A stretch of 64,000 bases of DNA from Bog-473 sp963828505 (GCA_963828505.1 CAWHFM010000007.1:434001-498000), one strand, 5' to 3'; counted from the stretch's first letter, positions 52,433 to 60,332 are shown. Numbers and translations are program-made. Notes: generated from the sequence alone by a model not told the origin.

Positions 52433-53650
52433 GTGGACTTCGCCCTGGCGCCCGAGGACGAGAAGTTCCGCGACGAGCTCCGGGCGTGGCTCGACGAGCA
52501 TCTGCCTCCGTTTCTCGAGGCGGAAGCCCTCGGCGACGACGCGCAGCTGAGCGGCGAGGCCAGCCAGAAGCGTCGTCAGCGGTGGCAGAAGAAGCTGCAC
52601 GAGGGCGGGTGGGCCGCCATCCACTGGGGCCCCGAATACGCCAACGGGCGCACCGTCAACGCCATGCAACGTCTCCTCTACTCCGAGGTGATGGCCGAAC
52701 ACCGGACGCCGGGCATGTTCAACACCAACGGGATCTGGCAGATCGGCCCGATGATCATTCAGTGGGGAACCGAGGAGCAGAAGGCGCAGTGGCTGCCGTC
52801 CATCCTCGAGGCGGAGGAGCACTGGTGCCAGGGCTTCAGCGAGCCCATGGCCGGCAACGACCTCGCCAACCTGCGCACCACGGCCATCTACGACCCCGAG
52901 ACGGACGAGTACGTGGTGAACGGCTCGAAGATCTGGATCTCTTCGGCCCACCTGGCGACGTGGGGCTTGTTCCTCCTGCGGACCGACCCGAGTGCGCTGG
53001 AGCGGGGGAAGAAGCACGAGGGCATCACGGCATTCGTGCTCAACCTGAAGACGCCGGGGATCGAGGTACGGCCGATCAAGGACATGGCAGGCGAGGAGCT
53101 CTTCAACGAGATCTTCTTCACCGACGTGCGCGTGCCGGCATCGTGGAGGCTGGGCGAAGAAGGTGCCGGCTGGATGGTGGCGATGGGCACGCTCGGCTTC
53201 GAGCGCGTCGGCATCGCTTCGCAGATCGCCATCCTGGCCGCCGACCTGCGGGCCGTGGTCGAAGCAGCCCGGAGCGTCAACCCCGACGCGCTGGAGGACC
53301 CCTCGCTGCGCGACCGGGTGGCGCGCTTGTGGACCGAGGTGGAGCTGGCGCGGCTCCTGTCGCTCCGGGCGCTGTCGAAGATCATGAAGGGCGAGAAGAA
53401 CTGGCCGGAGGTGCCCTTCGCCAAGCTGTCGTGGTCGTCCATGGCCCAGACGCTGGCGGAGCTGGCCGTCGACTTGCTCGGCCCGGCGGGACTGCTGGCC
53501 CGCGGCGGACCGGACTCGGTCGACCGGGGCAAGTGGACCAGGCTCTACGCCTTCCAGCGCTACTCGACCATCGGCGGGGGGTCCACCGAGATCCAGAAGA
53601 ACATCATCGCTGACCGGGCCATCGCCATGCCCGGCAAGTCGCGCGCCTGA
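52433..53650 (+). CDS. Acyl-CoA dehydrogenase, large FadE subunit type
   Basis: 405 residues from the GTG at 52433. MDFALAPEDEKFRDELRAWLDEHLPPF at the start, GGWAAIHWGPEYANGR, HWCQGFSEPMAGNDLANLRTTA (flavin contacts), NGSKIWISSAHLATWG, FNEIFFTDVRVPASWRLG and GGGSTEIQKNIIADRAIAMPG. It is more divergent from the other large enzymes here and looks like FadE29/FadE31-type proteins. It heads a likely operon with a thiolase 34 bases downstream. Expected partner is the small-type protein on the opposite strand. Confidence 0.9.
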   Translation: MDFALAPEDEKFRDELRAWLDEHLPPFLEAEALGDDAQLSGEASQKRRQRWQKKLHEGGWAAIHWGPEYANGRTVNAMQRLLYSEVMAEHRTPGMFNTNGIWQIGPMIIQWGTEEQKAQWLPSILEAEEHWCQGFSEPMAGNDLANLRTTAIYDPETDEYVVNGSKIWISSAHLATWGLFLLRTDPSALERGKKHEGITAFVLNLKTPGIEVRPIKDMAGEELFNEIFFTDVRVPASWRLGEEGAGWMVAMGTLGFERVGIASQIAILAADLRAVVEAARSVNPDALEDPSLRDRVARLWTEVELARLLSLRALSKIMKGEKNWPEVPFAKLSWSSMAQTLAELAVDLLGPAGLLARGGPDSVDRGKWTRLYAFQRYSTIGGGSTEIQKNIIADRAIAMPGKSRA

Positions 53651-53684
53651 CGGCGCTCGGGGCGGTCGAGGTGGTGACGACCCG

Positions 53685-55271
53685 GTGAGCACCGACCCCC
53701 GCGCCGCGTGCATCGTGGGCGTCGCCCGCCGCACCTGGCACCGCGACGACCCCGAAGTGCTGGCGGCCGACGGGCAGGCACCCGAGCCGCTCGACATGTG
53801 GGAGGAGACGGCCCGGGCGGCGGCGGACGACGCCGGGGCTCCCGGCGCGCTCGGGGCGCTCCAGAGCATCGACGTCGTGTACTCGCAGTCGTGGCAGTAC
53901 GACGACGCGGTGGGCCGGCTGGCCGAGCGACTCGGAGTGTCGGCGCGGCGGGGCCGCTACTCCGGCATCGGGGGGTCAGTCCCCCACGTGCTCGTGACGC
54001 AGGTGGCACGAGACATGGCGGCGGGAGATCTCGACCTCGCCCTGGTCGCGGGCGGCGAGGCGCTGGCCACGGTGCGGGCGCTGAAGAAGGCCGGCGAGAA
54101 GCCGCGCTGGTCCTTCCGACCAGCCGAGAAGCGCCGCTTCCCCATGGAGCTGGAGTTCGACCCGTCAGAAATCAGCCACGCCGTGTTCGAGGCCTATCTG
54201 ACCTTTGCCCTCTTCGACAACGCACGGCGGGGGCATCTCGGCCGCGGGCTCGAGGAGCATCGAGCGTCGCTCGGCTCGGTGATGTCCCGCATGACCGAGG
54301 TGGCAGCGACGAGCCCGCACGCCTGGTTCCCGGTGGCACGGTCCGCCGACGAGATCGCCGGCGTCACCGCGGACAACCGGATGGTGGCGTATCCCTACAC
54401 GAAGCTGATGACCTCCATCATGGACGTCGACATGGCGGCGGCGCTCCTGATCGCGTCGGCCCAGAAGGCGGACGAGCTCGGCGTGCCCGAGGAGAAGAGG
54501 GTGTACCTGCGGGGACGGGGATACGCCGAGGACCCCGCCCACGTCGCCGGCCACGCCGAGCTGTGGCGTTCCCCCGGCCTCGCCGCGGCGTCGTCGGGCG
54601 CGCTCGCCGGCGCCGGTGTCGGCGTGGACGAGGTGGCCCATTTCGACCTGTACTCGTGCTTCGCCAGCTCCGTGTGCTTCGCCCTGGACGCGCTGGGGCT
54701 GGCCGAGGACGATCGGCGCAGCGTGACCCAGACGGGCGGCCTCCCCTATCACGGGGGCCCGGGCTCGAACTACATGACGCACTCTCTGGCCGCCATGGCC
54801 GAGACGCTCCGCGCCGACCCGGGGTCGTACGGCCTGGTGAGCGGCGTCGGGATGCACATGCAGAAACACGCGTTCGGCCTTTGGTCGACCACGCCACCGG
54901 TGCGTGCCACAGCCGGGGAGGCGGGAACGGTGGGAGTGGGCACGGGAGCGGGGGCGGGAGCGGGGGCGGGAGCGGGGGCGGGAGCGGGGGCGGGAGCGGG
55001 GGCGGGAGCGCCCGGCGAAGGTGCAGACGTGGTCGGGATCGTGGCCTCGCCCTCCGGGTCGGCGACCGTGGCGGCGTACACGGTGCTCCACGGACGCGAC
55101 GGCGCGCCCGACCGAGCGGTACTGGTCTGCGACCTGCCCGCGGGCGGCCGCTGCTACGCGCTGCTCGACGGTGGGGCCGATGCGCTGGCGCAGGCCGAGC
55201 ACGAGGAGCTGGTCGGGCGGCGGGTGACGCTCACGCCCGAGGACGGGTTGAACCTGGCCCGGGTCGGCTGA
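53685..55271 (+). CDS. Thiolase-like acetyl-CoA acyltransferase with C-terminal OB-type domain
   Basis: 528 residues. The first ~400 are a thiolase-like core: AACIVGVARRTWHRDDPE, YSGIGGSVPHVLVTQVARDMAAG, and QTGGLPYHGGPGSNYMTHSLAAM near its end. The last ~90 form a beta-rich DUF35/OB-like domain (AYTVLHGRDGAPDRAVLVCDLPAG, EELVGRRVTLTPEDGLNL). Between them is a Gly/Ala simple repeat from a 12-base minisatellite. It thus carries in one chain what the DUF35/thiolase pair at 25197-26914 has in two. Follows an acyl-CoA dehydrogenase and probably ends the cycle by C-C cleavage. Confidence 0.85.
   Translation: MSTDPRAACIVGVARRTWHRDDPEVLAADGQAPEPLDMWEETARAAADDAGAPGALGALQSIDVVYSQSWQYDDAVGRLAERLGVSARRGRYSGIGGSVPHVLVTQVARDMAAGDLDLALVAGGEALATVRALKKAGEKPRWSFRPAEKRRFPMELEFDPSEISHAVFEAYLTFALFDNARRGHLGRGLEEHRASLGSVMSRMTEVAATSPHAWFPVARSADEIAGVTADNRMVAYPYTKLMTSIMDVDMAAALLIASAQKADELGVPEEKRVYLRGRGYAEDPAHVAGHAELWRSPGLAAASSGALAGAGVGVDEVAHFDLYSCFASSVCFALDALGLAEDDRRSVTQTGGLPYHGGPGSNYMTHSLAAMAETLRADPGSYGLVSGVGMHMQKHAFGLWSTTPPVRATAGEAGTVGVGTGAGAGAGAGAGAGAGAGAGAGAPGEGADVVGIVASPSGSATVAAYTVLHGRDGAPDRAVLVCDLPAGGRCYALLDGGADALAQAEHEELVGRRVTLTPEDGLNLARVG
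54944..55009 (+). repeat. 12-base minisatellite GGGAGCGGGGGC inside the thiolase gene
   Basis: Five full copies plus a partial one, encoding Gly-Ala-Gly-Ala units. Length is a multiple of three per unit, so copy-number change would keep the frame. Confidence 0.93.
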
Positions 55272-55280
55272 TCCGCGGCG

Positions 55281-56129
55281 GTGCCCGAGCCAGTCCCAGC
55301 CGTTCCCGTGGCTGCCGGTCCGGTGGGCGAGCCGAGCGCGCCGAGCGCGCCGGGCGCGCCGGGCGAGCCGAGCGCGCCGAGCGCGCCGGGCGATGTCGTC
55401 GGGGGAATCGACGGGTGCCGGGCAGGGTGGGTGCTCGTGACGGTGCCGTTCTCACTTGCCGCGGCGGCTGGCTCGGGGAAGATGCCCGATCCGCCCCTCG
55501 AGCCCGGCGCGGTCGAAGTCCGGCTGGTCCGGCACCTGGCCGAGCTGGTCGACGACCTCGACTCGGGCCGCCTGGTCGCAGCCGCCATCGACATCCCGAT
55601 CGGTCTGCCCCCATACGGGCCGCGGGCGGCCGACGTCGAAACGCGACGGCTTCTGGGGCCGCGTCGCAACTCGGTGTTCCCGGCCCCGGCGCGGAGCGTG
55701 CTCGGGGCCCGCACCTACGAGGAGGCGTGCGCGCGATCACGAGCGGCCGGCGGCAAGGCGATCTCGCGCCAGCTCTTCAACATCCTCCCCAAGATCCTGG
55801 AGACCGACACGGTGCAGTCCCCGTCCCGTCAGGACCGCCTGGTCGAGATGTGCCCCGAGCTGAGCCTCACCTTCATTTCGGGCGCGCCCATGGCGCGTCC
55901 GAAGAGCACGGCCGAAGGCCGGGTCGAGCGCATGGAGGCCTTGGGCTCGGTTTTCGGGGCCTCGGTCGTGGCTCGTCACGCGGCCCACGCACCGGTGGGC
56001 GCACGGGCCGACGACGTGCTCGACGCCTTTGCCGGCGCGTGGACCGCGCTCCGCGTCGCCTCACGTGCGCACCGGCGGCTGGGAGGCGAGCGCGACGAGC
56101 GAGGCTTGCGAATGGAGGTAGTGGCCTGA
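55281..56129 (+). CDS. DUF429-domain predicted nuclease
   Basis: 282 residues from the GTG at 55281. A repetitive Pro/Ser/Ala leader (two copies of GEPSAPSAPGAPG-like text) precedes the domain: VVGGIDGCRAGWVLVTV with the first acidic residue, AAIDIPIGLP, LGPRRNSVFPAPARSVLGA, and the C-terminal ADDVLDAFAGAWTALR. DUF429 has a RNase H-like fold with conserved Asp residues, and the family is predicted to have nuclease activity. It lies 9 bases after the thiolase but is functionally unrelated as far as can be seen. Confidence 0.85.
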   Translation: MPEPVPAVPVAAGPVGEPSAPSAPGAPGEPSAPSAPGDVVGGIDGCRAGWVLVTVPFSLAAAAGSGKMPDPPLEPGAVEVRLVRHLAELVDDLDSGRLVAAAIDIPIGLPPYGPRAADVETRRLLGPRRNSVFPAPARSVLGARTYEEACARSRAAGGKAISRQLFNILPKILETDTVQSPSRQDRLVEMCPELSLTFISGAPMARPKSTAEGRVERMEALGSVFGASVVARHAAHAPVGARADDVLDAFAGAWTALRVASRAHRRLGGERDERGLRMEVVA

Positions 56130-56149
56130 CCGGCGGCCACAATGCATCC

Positions 56150-56872
56150 GTGCCCATCGCGCTCGTCGACCTCGACAACACGCTCTACGACCGCGACGGC
56201 ACGTTCCGCCGCTGGGCGTCGGCCTACGTCGCCGGGCGGCGGGACGCGGCCGGTGAGGTCGAGTGGCTGTGCCAGGTCGACGGTGACGGCATGACGGATC
56301 GGACGGAGATGTGGACTCGGGTGAGACGCCGGTACGGCCTCGAGCCTCCGGTGCCAGAGCTGGAAGACCGGTACCGCCAGGAGTACCTCGACACCATCGA
56401 GCCCGACCAGCGCGTCATCCGGGCGCTTGGTTTGCTGCGGGACGCGGGCTGGCGCATCGGGGTGGTCACCAACGGCCCGACGCCGCACCAAGCGCTCAAG
56501 GCCGAACGGCTGGGTCTTCTCCCCCTCGTCGACGGCTTCTGTGCGTCGGCTGAGGTCGGCTTCGCCAAGCCCGACCCGAGGATCTTCCACGAGGCGATCC
56601 GCCGTTGTGGAGGTCCCGCACCCGTCACGTGGATGGTTGGCGACTCGCCACAATCCGACATCGCCGGTGCGCATGCCCTCGGGATCCGAACGGTCTGGAT
56701 CCACCGGGGACGGGACTGGGATCCTGCGCACGGCTCGGCTCCGGACCACGTCGTCGCATCCGTCCCCGAGGCGGTCGAGAACTGCCTGCTGACGGACTCG
56801 CCGGACTCGCCGGACTCGGCGGAGTCGTCGGACGGCCCCGACCGCCCGGACGGCCCCTCGTCCCGCTCCTGA
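56150..56872 (+). CDS. HAD-superfamily hydrolase
   Basis: 240 residues from the GTG at 56150. Motif I ALVDLDNTLYDRDG (nucleophile Asp), cap helices, motif II GVVTNGPTPHQALKAERLG, motif III Lys in FAKPDPRIF, and motif IV WMVGDSPQSDIAGAHALG. Typical small-molecule phosphatase of the YjjG/N-acylneuraminate-9-phosphatase type. The C-terminal ~25 residues are a repeated Ser-Pro-Asp tail (PDSPDSAESSDG). The ATG at 56142 is out of frame. Substrate unknown. Confidence 0.88.
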   Translation: MPIALVDLDNTLYDRDGTFRRWASAYVAGRRDAAGEVEWLCQVDGDGMTDRTEMWTRVRRRYGLEPPVPELEDRYRQEYLDTIEPDQRVIRALGLLRDAGWRIGVVTNGPTPHQALKAERLGLLPLVDGFCASAEVGFAKPDPRIFHEAIRRCGGPAPVTWMVGDSPQSDIAGAHALGIRTVWIHRGRDWDPAHGSAPDHVVASVPEAVENCLLTDSPDSPDSAESSDGPDRPDGPSSRS

Positions 56873-56899
56873 GAAGGCCGGAGGCGGCGGTCGCTCGGA

Positions 56900-57661
56900 T
56901 CAGATGAGGGTCAGCCCGCCGTCGACCGCGAGCACCTGCCCGGTGATGTAGCTCGCCTCCTCAGAGAGGAGGAACACCGCCGCAGCGGCAACCTCCCACG
57001 CCGTCCCCTGGCGGCCGAGCGGCACCGGGGTGCGGGTCCGCGAAGGCCGGCCGGCCGAGGCGGCGCGCCCGAGCGGGGTGTCGATGAGCCCGGGCGCGAG
57101 CACGTTGGCCCGGATGCCGCGGCGCGCCCCCTCGACCGCGACGTGCCGGGAGAGGCCGATGAGGCCCGCCTTGGAGGCGTCGTAGGCAGGGATGCGGCTG
57201 CCCGGGCGAAGCCCGGCCACCGAGCCCACGAACACGATGGCGCCCTGGTCGGGCAGTGTGACCAGAGCGCGGCGCGCCAGCATGAAGTGCGCCCGGAGGT
57301 TCAAGGCGAAGGTGCGGTCCCAGTCGTCAGGCGAGGTGCCGGCGACGCCCATGCCGTAGCCGGTGCCGACGTTGAGGACGATCCCGTCGGGGACGGGCGC
57401 GCCGTCGACCGCGACGCGGCAGCCCTCCTCGGTGGTGACGTCGGCCACGACGACGGCGGCCTTGCCTCCCTCCTCGCTGATGAGCCGCCACGTCTCCTCG
57501 GCGGACGCCTCGTCCCGGTCGACGCAGACGACCGTCGCGCCCTCGTGCGCGGCACGGATGGCGATGGCGCGCCCGTTGCCCACGGGTGCGTCGGGGTCCC
57601 GGGACGGCTGGGTGCCCGCTCCGACGACGGTGATGCAGCGCCCCGGCAACAGGCCGCTCAC
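56900..57661 (-). CDS. SDR-family oxidoreductase with altered glycine motif
   Basis: 253 residues. The cofactor loop is VVGAGTQPSRDPDAPVGNG instead of the usual TGxxxGIG, with about seven extra residues. An acidic Asp after strand 2 (VCVDRDEAS) suggests NAD(H). The NNAG motif is NVGTG. The catalytic residues remain: Ser in FVGSVAG and YDASK. The C-terminus ends ITGQVLAVDGGLTLI. It lies 4 bases downstream of the CMD-like gene on the same strand. This subfamily occurs in mycobacteria-like genomes. Substrate unknown. Confidence 0.85.
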   Translation of the reverse strand: MSGLLPGRCITVVGAGTQPSRDPDAPVGNGRAIAIRAAHEGATVVCVDRDEASAEETWRLISEEGGKAAVVVADVTTEEGCRVAVDGAPVPDGIVLNVGTGYGMGVAGTSPDDWDRTFALNLRAHFMLARRALVTLPDQGAIVFVGSVAGLRPGSRIPAYDASKAGLIGLSRHVAVEGARRGIRANVLAPGLIDTPLGRAASAGRPSRTRTPVPLGRQGTAWEVAAAAVFLLSEEASYITGQVLAVDGGLTLI

Positions 57662-57665
57662 CGGG

Positions 57666-58250
57666 TCACTCCCCTTCGGGCAGGGCGGGTCCCGCCGACA
57701 CCGTCGCCGCCTGCGCCGCGGCCCGCGGCTCGAGCTGGACCCGCAGTGAGGACAACACCGTCGTGAGCATCATGTAGTGAGCGATCAGCATCACGAGCTC
57801 AATCATCTCGCTGTCGTCGAGTTGAGCGGCCAGGTCGTCCCAGGTTGCGTCCGAGATCGACCCCACGTCGGCTGTCTCGTCGACGGCGCGCAGGGCCGCG
57901 GCCTCGAGCGGAGGCCACGACACGATGGAGACGTCGCCCCCGACCGCCTCGATCTCGGTCCGGCTGACACCCTGGCGCTCGGCCAGCTCGATGTGCTGCG
58001 CCCACTCGTAGGGACCGTCGAAGCGTGCCGCGGTGCGCAGGACGACCAGCTCGCGCAGCCGGCCGGGCAGGGTGCCGAAGAGGAGCGCACCGCCGAAGGC
58101 GGTCCAGCGCCGGAACAGCTCCGGCGCGCGGGCCAACGTCGTGAAGATGTGCATCGGCTCCTCGGTGCCGCCCGACGACGCCTGGAGCAGGCGGGTCAGC
58201 CGCTCGTCCCACTCTTCCGGAGGCAACGGGGCGATGCGGGGGCCGGACAT
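57666..58250 (-). CDS. Carboxymuconolactone decarboxylase-family protein
   Basis: 194 residues from the ATG at 58250. MHIFTTLARAPELFRRWTAFGGALLFG, LPGRLRELVVLRTAARFDGPYEWAQHIELAERQGVS. The CxxC pair of AhpD proteins is absent, but the catalytic-type His in WAQHIELA is kept, a common variant near lipid-catabolic genes. Ends with an Ala-rich tail. Co-transcribed with the SDR 4 bases downstream. Role not known. Confidence 0.82.
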   Translation of the reverse strand: MSGPRIAPLPPEEWDERLTRLLQASSGGTEEPMHIFTTLARAPELFRRWTAFGGALLFGTLPGRLRELVVLRTAARFDGPYEWAQHIELAERQGVSRTEIEAVGGDVSIVSWPPLEAAALRAVDETADVGSISDATWDDLAAQLDDSEMIELVMLIAHYMMLTTVLSSLRVQLEPRAAAQAATVSAGPALPEGE

Positions 58251-58318
58251 GCTCGGAATCGTAGGCACTCCTGCGTCGTCCGTCCTACGACGTCTGTTCA
58301 CGCGACGGTGGCCTGGTC

Positions 58319-58388
58319 GGCGCCGGGGGCAGCGCGCTCGGCGCCCGGGGGCAGCGCGCTCCGCGCCCGGGGCAGCGCGCTCCGCGCC
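58319..58388. repeat. Three imperfect copies of a ~21-base GC-rich unit
   Basis: Unit about GCGCCCGGGGGCAGCGCGCTC repeated three times, followed to 58470 by CGACGTC/GCTTCG-rich short repeats. Lies in the gap between the ClpP-like and CMD-like genes, both on the minus strand. Confidence 0.8.
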
Positions 58389-58469
58389 TTGGGGAAGCCG
58401 TCCGGCCCGCTCCACGTCCTCGACGGCTCGACGTCAACGCCTCGACGTCGACGCTTCGGTGTCGACGCT

Positions 58470-59129
58470 TCAGGGTCGCGGACGAAACCCCATCGGCGGC
58501 GTTCCGGCACCGGGAAGACGGCTGATCCCCGCGTCGGGGCGTGAAACCTCGTCGATGAGTCCGTAGGCGACGGCGGCCGGAGCGTCGAGGTACCTGTTCG
58601 CCTCGAGGTCCTCGCGCACCTGCGCCACCGGGCGGCGGGCGGCCTCGGCCACCCGGGCACAGAAGCGCTCACGCTCGTCCGTCCGCAGCATCGACCACTG
58701 CGCCACGTCGCGCACATGCACCGGCGACTGCTCCGTCGTGGGCTCGCGCAGCGCGAAGCGCGTGCTTGGCATGGCCACCCGTCGCGCGCACACCGCGACG
58801 ACACCCACTGCTCCGGCTCCGACCTGGCCGAGGCACAGGGCATGCACGGGCACCCCCAAGAGCTCGATCACGTCCATGAGCGTGAGCGCGTGGGCCAGGC
58901 TCCCGTCGCCGCAGTCGACGCGGAGGGTGACGGGTTCGTCGCCTTCGGCATCGAGCGTCATGAGCTCGGCCGAGGTGCGCGCCGCCGAGAGGTCGTCGAG
59001 CGGGCCGTGCAACAGCACGACGCGCTGCTCGAAGAGCCGGCGCGCCAGCTGCTCGGGAAGGCCGCCGCTCTGGTTGGACGGAGATCCCGGCGGGAACAGC
59101 GCCGGCCAGTCCCGCTCCCGCTCACCCAT
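58470..59129 (-). CDS. ClpP-like protein lacking all three catalytic residues
   Basis: 219 residues that align along their length with the ClpP encoded at 59494. Equivalent catalytic positions are changed: Ser105 to Ala105 (LGQVGAGAV), His130 to Arg128 (MPSTRFALRE), Asp179 to Asn178 (LEANRYLDAP). The fold-defining pieces remain: VVLLHGPLDD, LRVDCGDGSLAHALTLMDVI and AVAYGLIDEV. It is therefore a pseudoprotease comparable to ClpR-type subunits. It overlaps an XRE regulator by 8 bases and is divergent from active clpP. Likely a modulating ring subunit (inference). Confidence 0.85.
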   Translation of the reverse strand: MGERERDWPALFPPGSPSNQSGGLPEQLARRLFEQRVVLLHGPLDDLSAARTSAELMTLDAEGDEPVTLRVDCGDGSLAHALTLMDVIELLGVPVHALCLGQVGAGAVGVVAVCARRVAMPSTRFALREPTTEQSPVHVRDVAQWSMLRTDERERFCARVAEAARRPVAQVREDLEANRYLDAPAAVAYGLIDEVSRPDAGISRLPGAGTPPMGFRPRP

Positions 59130-59379
59130 GCCGGATCCTCCATTCCAATCGGGCCCCGAGGGCCTGCGTATACCGCTCGACGGTGGAGAGCCTCACGTCG
59201 AGGTCTCCCGCCTCGAAACGCGCCACGGCGGACTGCGACGTGCCCATGCGCTGGGCCACCTCGGTCTGGGACAGCCCGAGCTCCCGGCGGAGCGAGATGA
59301 GCTGGCCCGTCACCGAGCGTCGGCGTTCGGCCATCTCCTTGAACCCGGGGAAGACGGTCGGGTGGCGACGTTCGCTCAC
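59122..59379 (-). CDS. XRE-family HTH regulator
   Basis: 85 residues from the GTG at 59379. HTH region ISLRRELGLSQTEVAQRMGTSQSAVARFEAGDLDVRLSTVERYTQALG in the middle, with a short C-terminal strand LEWRIRHG like HigA/antitoxin-type XRE proteins. No toxin gene is next to it. Instead the following, overlapping gene is the inactive ClpP paralogue. Probably regulates itself and the divergent clpP. The AT-rich promoter region is at 59385-59415. Confidence 0.85.
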   Translation of the reverse strand: MSERRHPTVFPGFKEMAERRRSVTGQLISLRRELGLSQTEVAQRMGTSQSAVARFEAGDLDVRLSTVERYTQALGARLEWRIRHG

Positions 59380-59384
59380 GCGAG

Positions 59385-59415
59385 CATTATCTCACATTTG
59401 ATATATCCTGACAGT
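59385..59415. promoter_or_regulatory. AT-rich divergent promoter region of clpP and XRE/ClpP-like operon
   Basis: A locally AT-rich run (CATTATCTCACATTTGATAT followed by ATCC) in otherwise GC-rich DNA, containing a TATGAT-like TTGATATATC. It lies between the divergent starts at 59379 and 59494. Confidence 0.45.
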
Positions 59416-59493
59416 GAGGCCGGGTCCCGCTCGACCGCACCACCAGGAGCCCGTCCCCTTCCGGGCACCGTGAAAATGGAGGAACACCACACC

Positions 59494-60177
59494 ATGTCGA
59501 CGCCGAAACCAGTCCAGGTCCTGGTCCCGACCGTCATAGAGGAGGGAAGCCGGGGCGACCGTGCCTTCGACATCTACTCGCAGCTGCTCCGTGAGCGCAT
59601 CGTCTTCCTCGGCCAGGAGGTGGACGACCAGGTTGCCAACCTGATCATTTCGCAGATGCTGTTCCTCGAGGCCCAGGACAACAAGAAGGACATCTCCCTC
59701 TACATCAACTCCCCGGGCGGCGTCGCCTACGCCGGCATGGCCATCTACGACGTGATGCAGCACGTCGAGCCCGACGTCTCCACCATCTGCGTGGGCATGG
59801 GGATGTCGGCGGCCGCCATGATCCTCTCGGGCGGTACGGCGGGGAAGCGCTTCGCGCTTCCCAATGCCCGGATCATGATCCACCAGGGGTCCGCCGGTGC
59901 CCGGGGCGCACCGTCGGACATGGAGATCCAGCTACGAGAGGTCCTCTCGCTGACCCGGCGTATGGCCGAGATCATCGCCTACCACAGCGGCCGGCCCGTT
60001 GAGCAGGTCTCGGCCGACATCGACCGTGACTGCTACATGACGGCGGCCGAGGCGTGCGACTACGGGATCGTCGACGACATCATCGTGCCCCGCCGCGGCC
60101 TGTGCGCGCCGGCCAGGTCCGGCGAGCCGGTCGAGCCCGAGCAACCCGAGTCCGAGCTCCAGGTGGCGAGAGCCTGA
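59494..60177 (+). CDS. clpP: ATP-dependent Clp protease proteolytic subunit
   Basis: 227 residues from the ATG at 59494, which has GGAGG 11 bases upstream. An ATG at 59476 is in frame but less likely. Catalytic triad Ser105 (GMGMSAAA), His130 (IMIHQ) and Asp179 (IDRDCYM). LYINSPGGVAYAGMAIYDVM and QGSAGARGAPSDMEIQ are standard. Assembles as a tetradecamer and degrades proteins delivered by ClpX or ClpC. It is not next to tig or clpX, so it is probably an additional clpP copy, unusual in being paired with an inactive paralogue. The C-terminal 20 residues are a Pro/Glu tail. Confidence 0.95.
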   Translation: MSTPKPVQVLVPTVIEEGSRGDRAFDIYSQLLRERIVFLGQEVDDQVANLIISQMLFLEAQDNKKDISLYINSPGGVAYAGMAIYDVMQHVEPDVSTICVGMGMSAAAMILSGGTAGKRFALPNARIMIHQGSAGARGAPSDMEIQLREVLSLTRRMAEIIAYHSGRPVEQVSADIDRDCYMTAAEACDYGIVDDIIVPRRGLCAPARSGEPVEPEQPESELQVARA

Positions 60178-60271
60178 CGCCGACCGAGCGGGCCTGACGG
60201 GAGAGGCGCCGCTGGCCGGGGCGCCGTCTCATTCACGCTTCGCACCCCGACGGGTCGGCGCATAAGGTGGG

Positions 60272-60285
60272 TGACACGAGTGTCA
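60272..60285. promoter_or_regulatory. Operator candidate before amidohydrolase
   Basis: TGACAC-GA-GTGTCA, both half-sites perfect, 48 bp upstream of the amidohydrolase start at 60333. Confidence 0.65.
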
Positions 60286-60332
60286 GGGAAGGCGCGGCCG
60301 GTTGCCGACCCGCACGAGGGGAGGACAGACCG

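Noticed and set aside
53708..56872. A continuous ~1050-codon reading on the plus strand in a second frame
   Set aside because: Arg/Gly-rich composition typical of high-GC shadow reading; only its last 240 codons (56150-56872) are a real HAD hydrolase.
58315..58470. Possible CRISPR-like array in the gap after the ClpP-like gene
   Set aside because: Units are short, imperfect and directly adjacent, with no spacers; it is a simple GC-rich tandem repeat.
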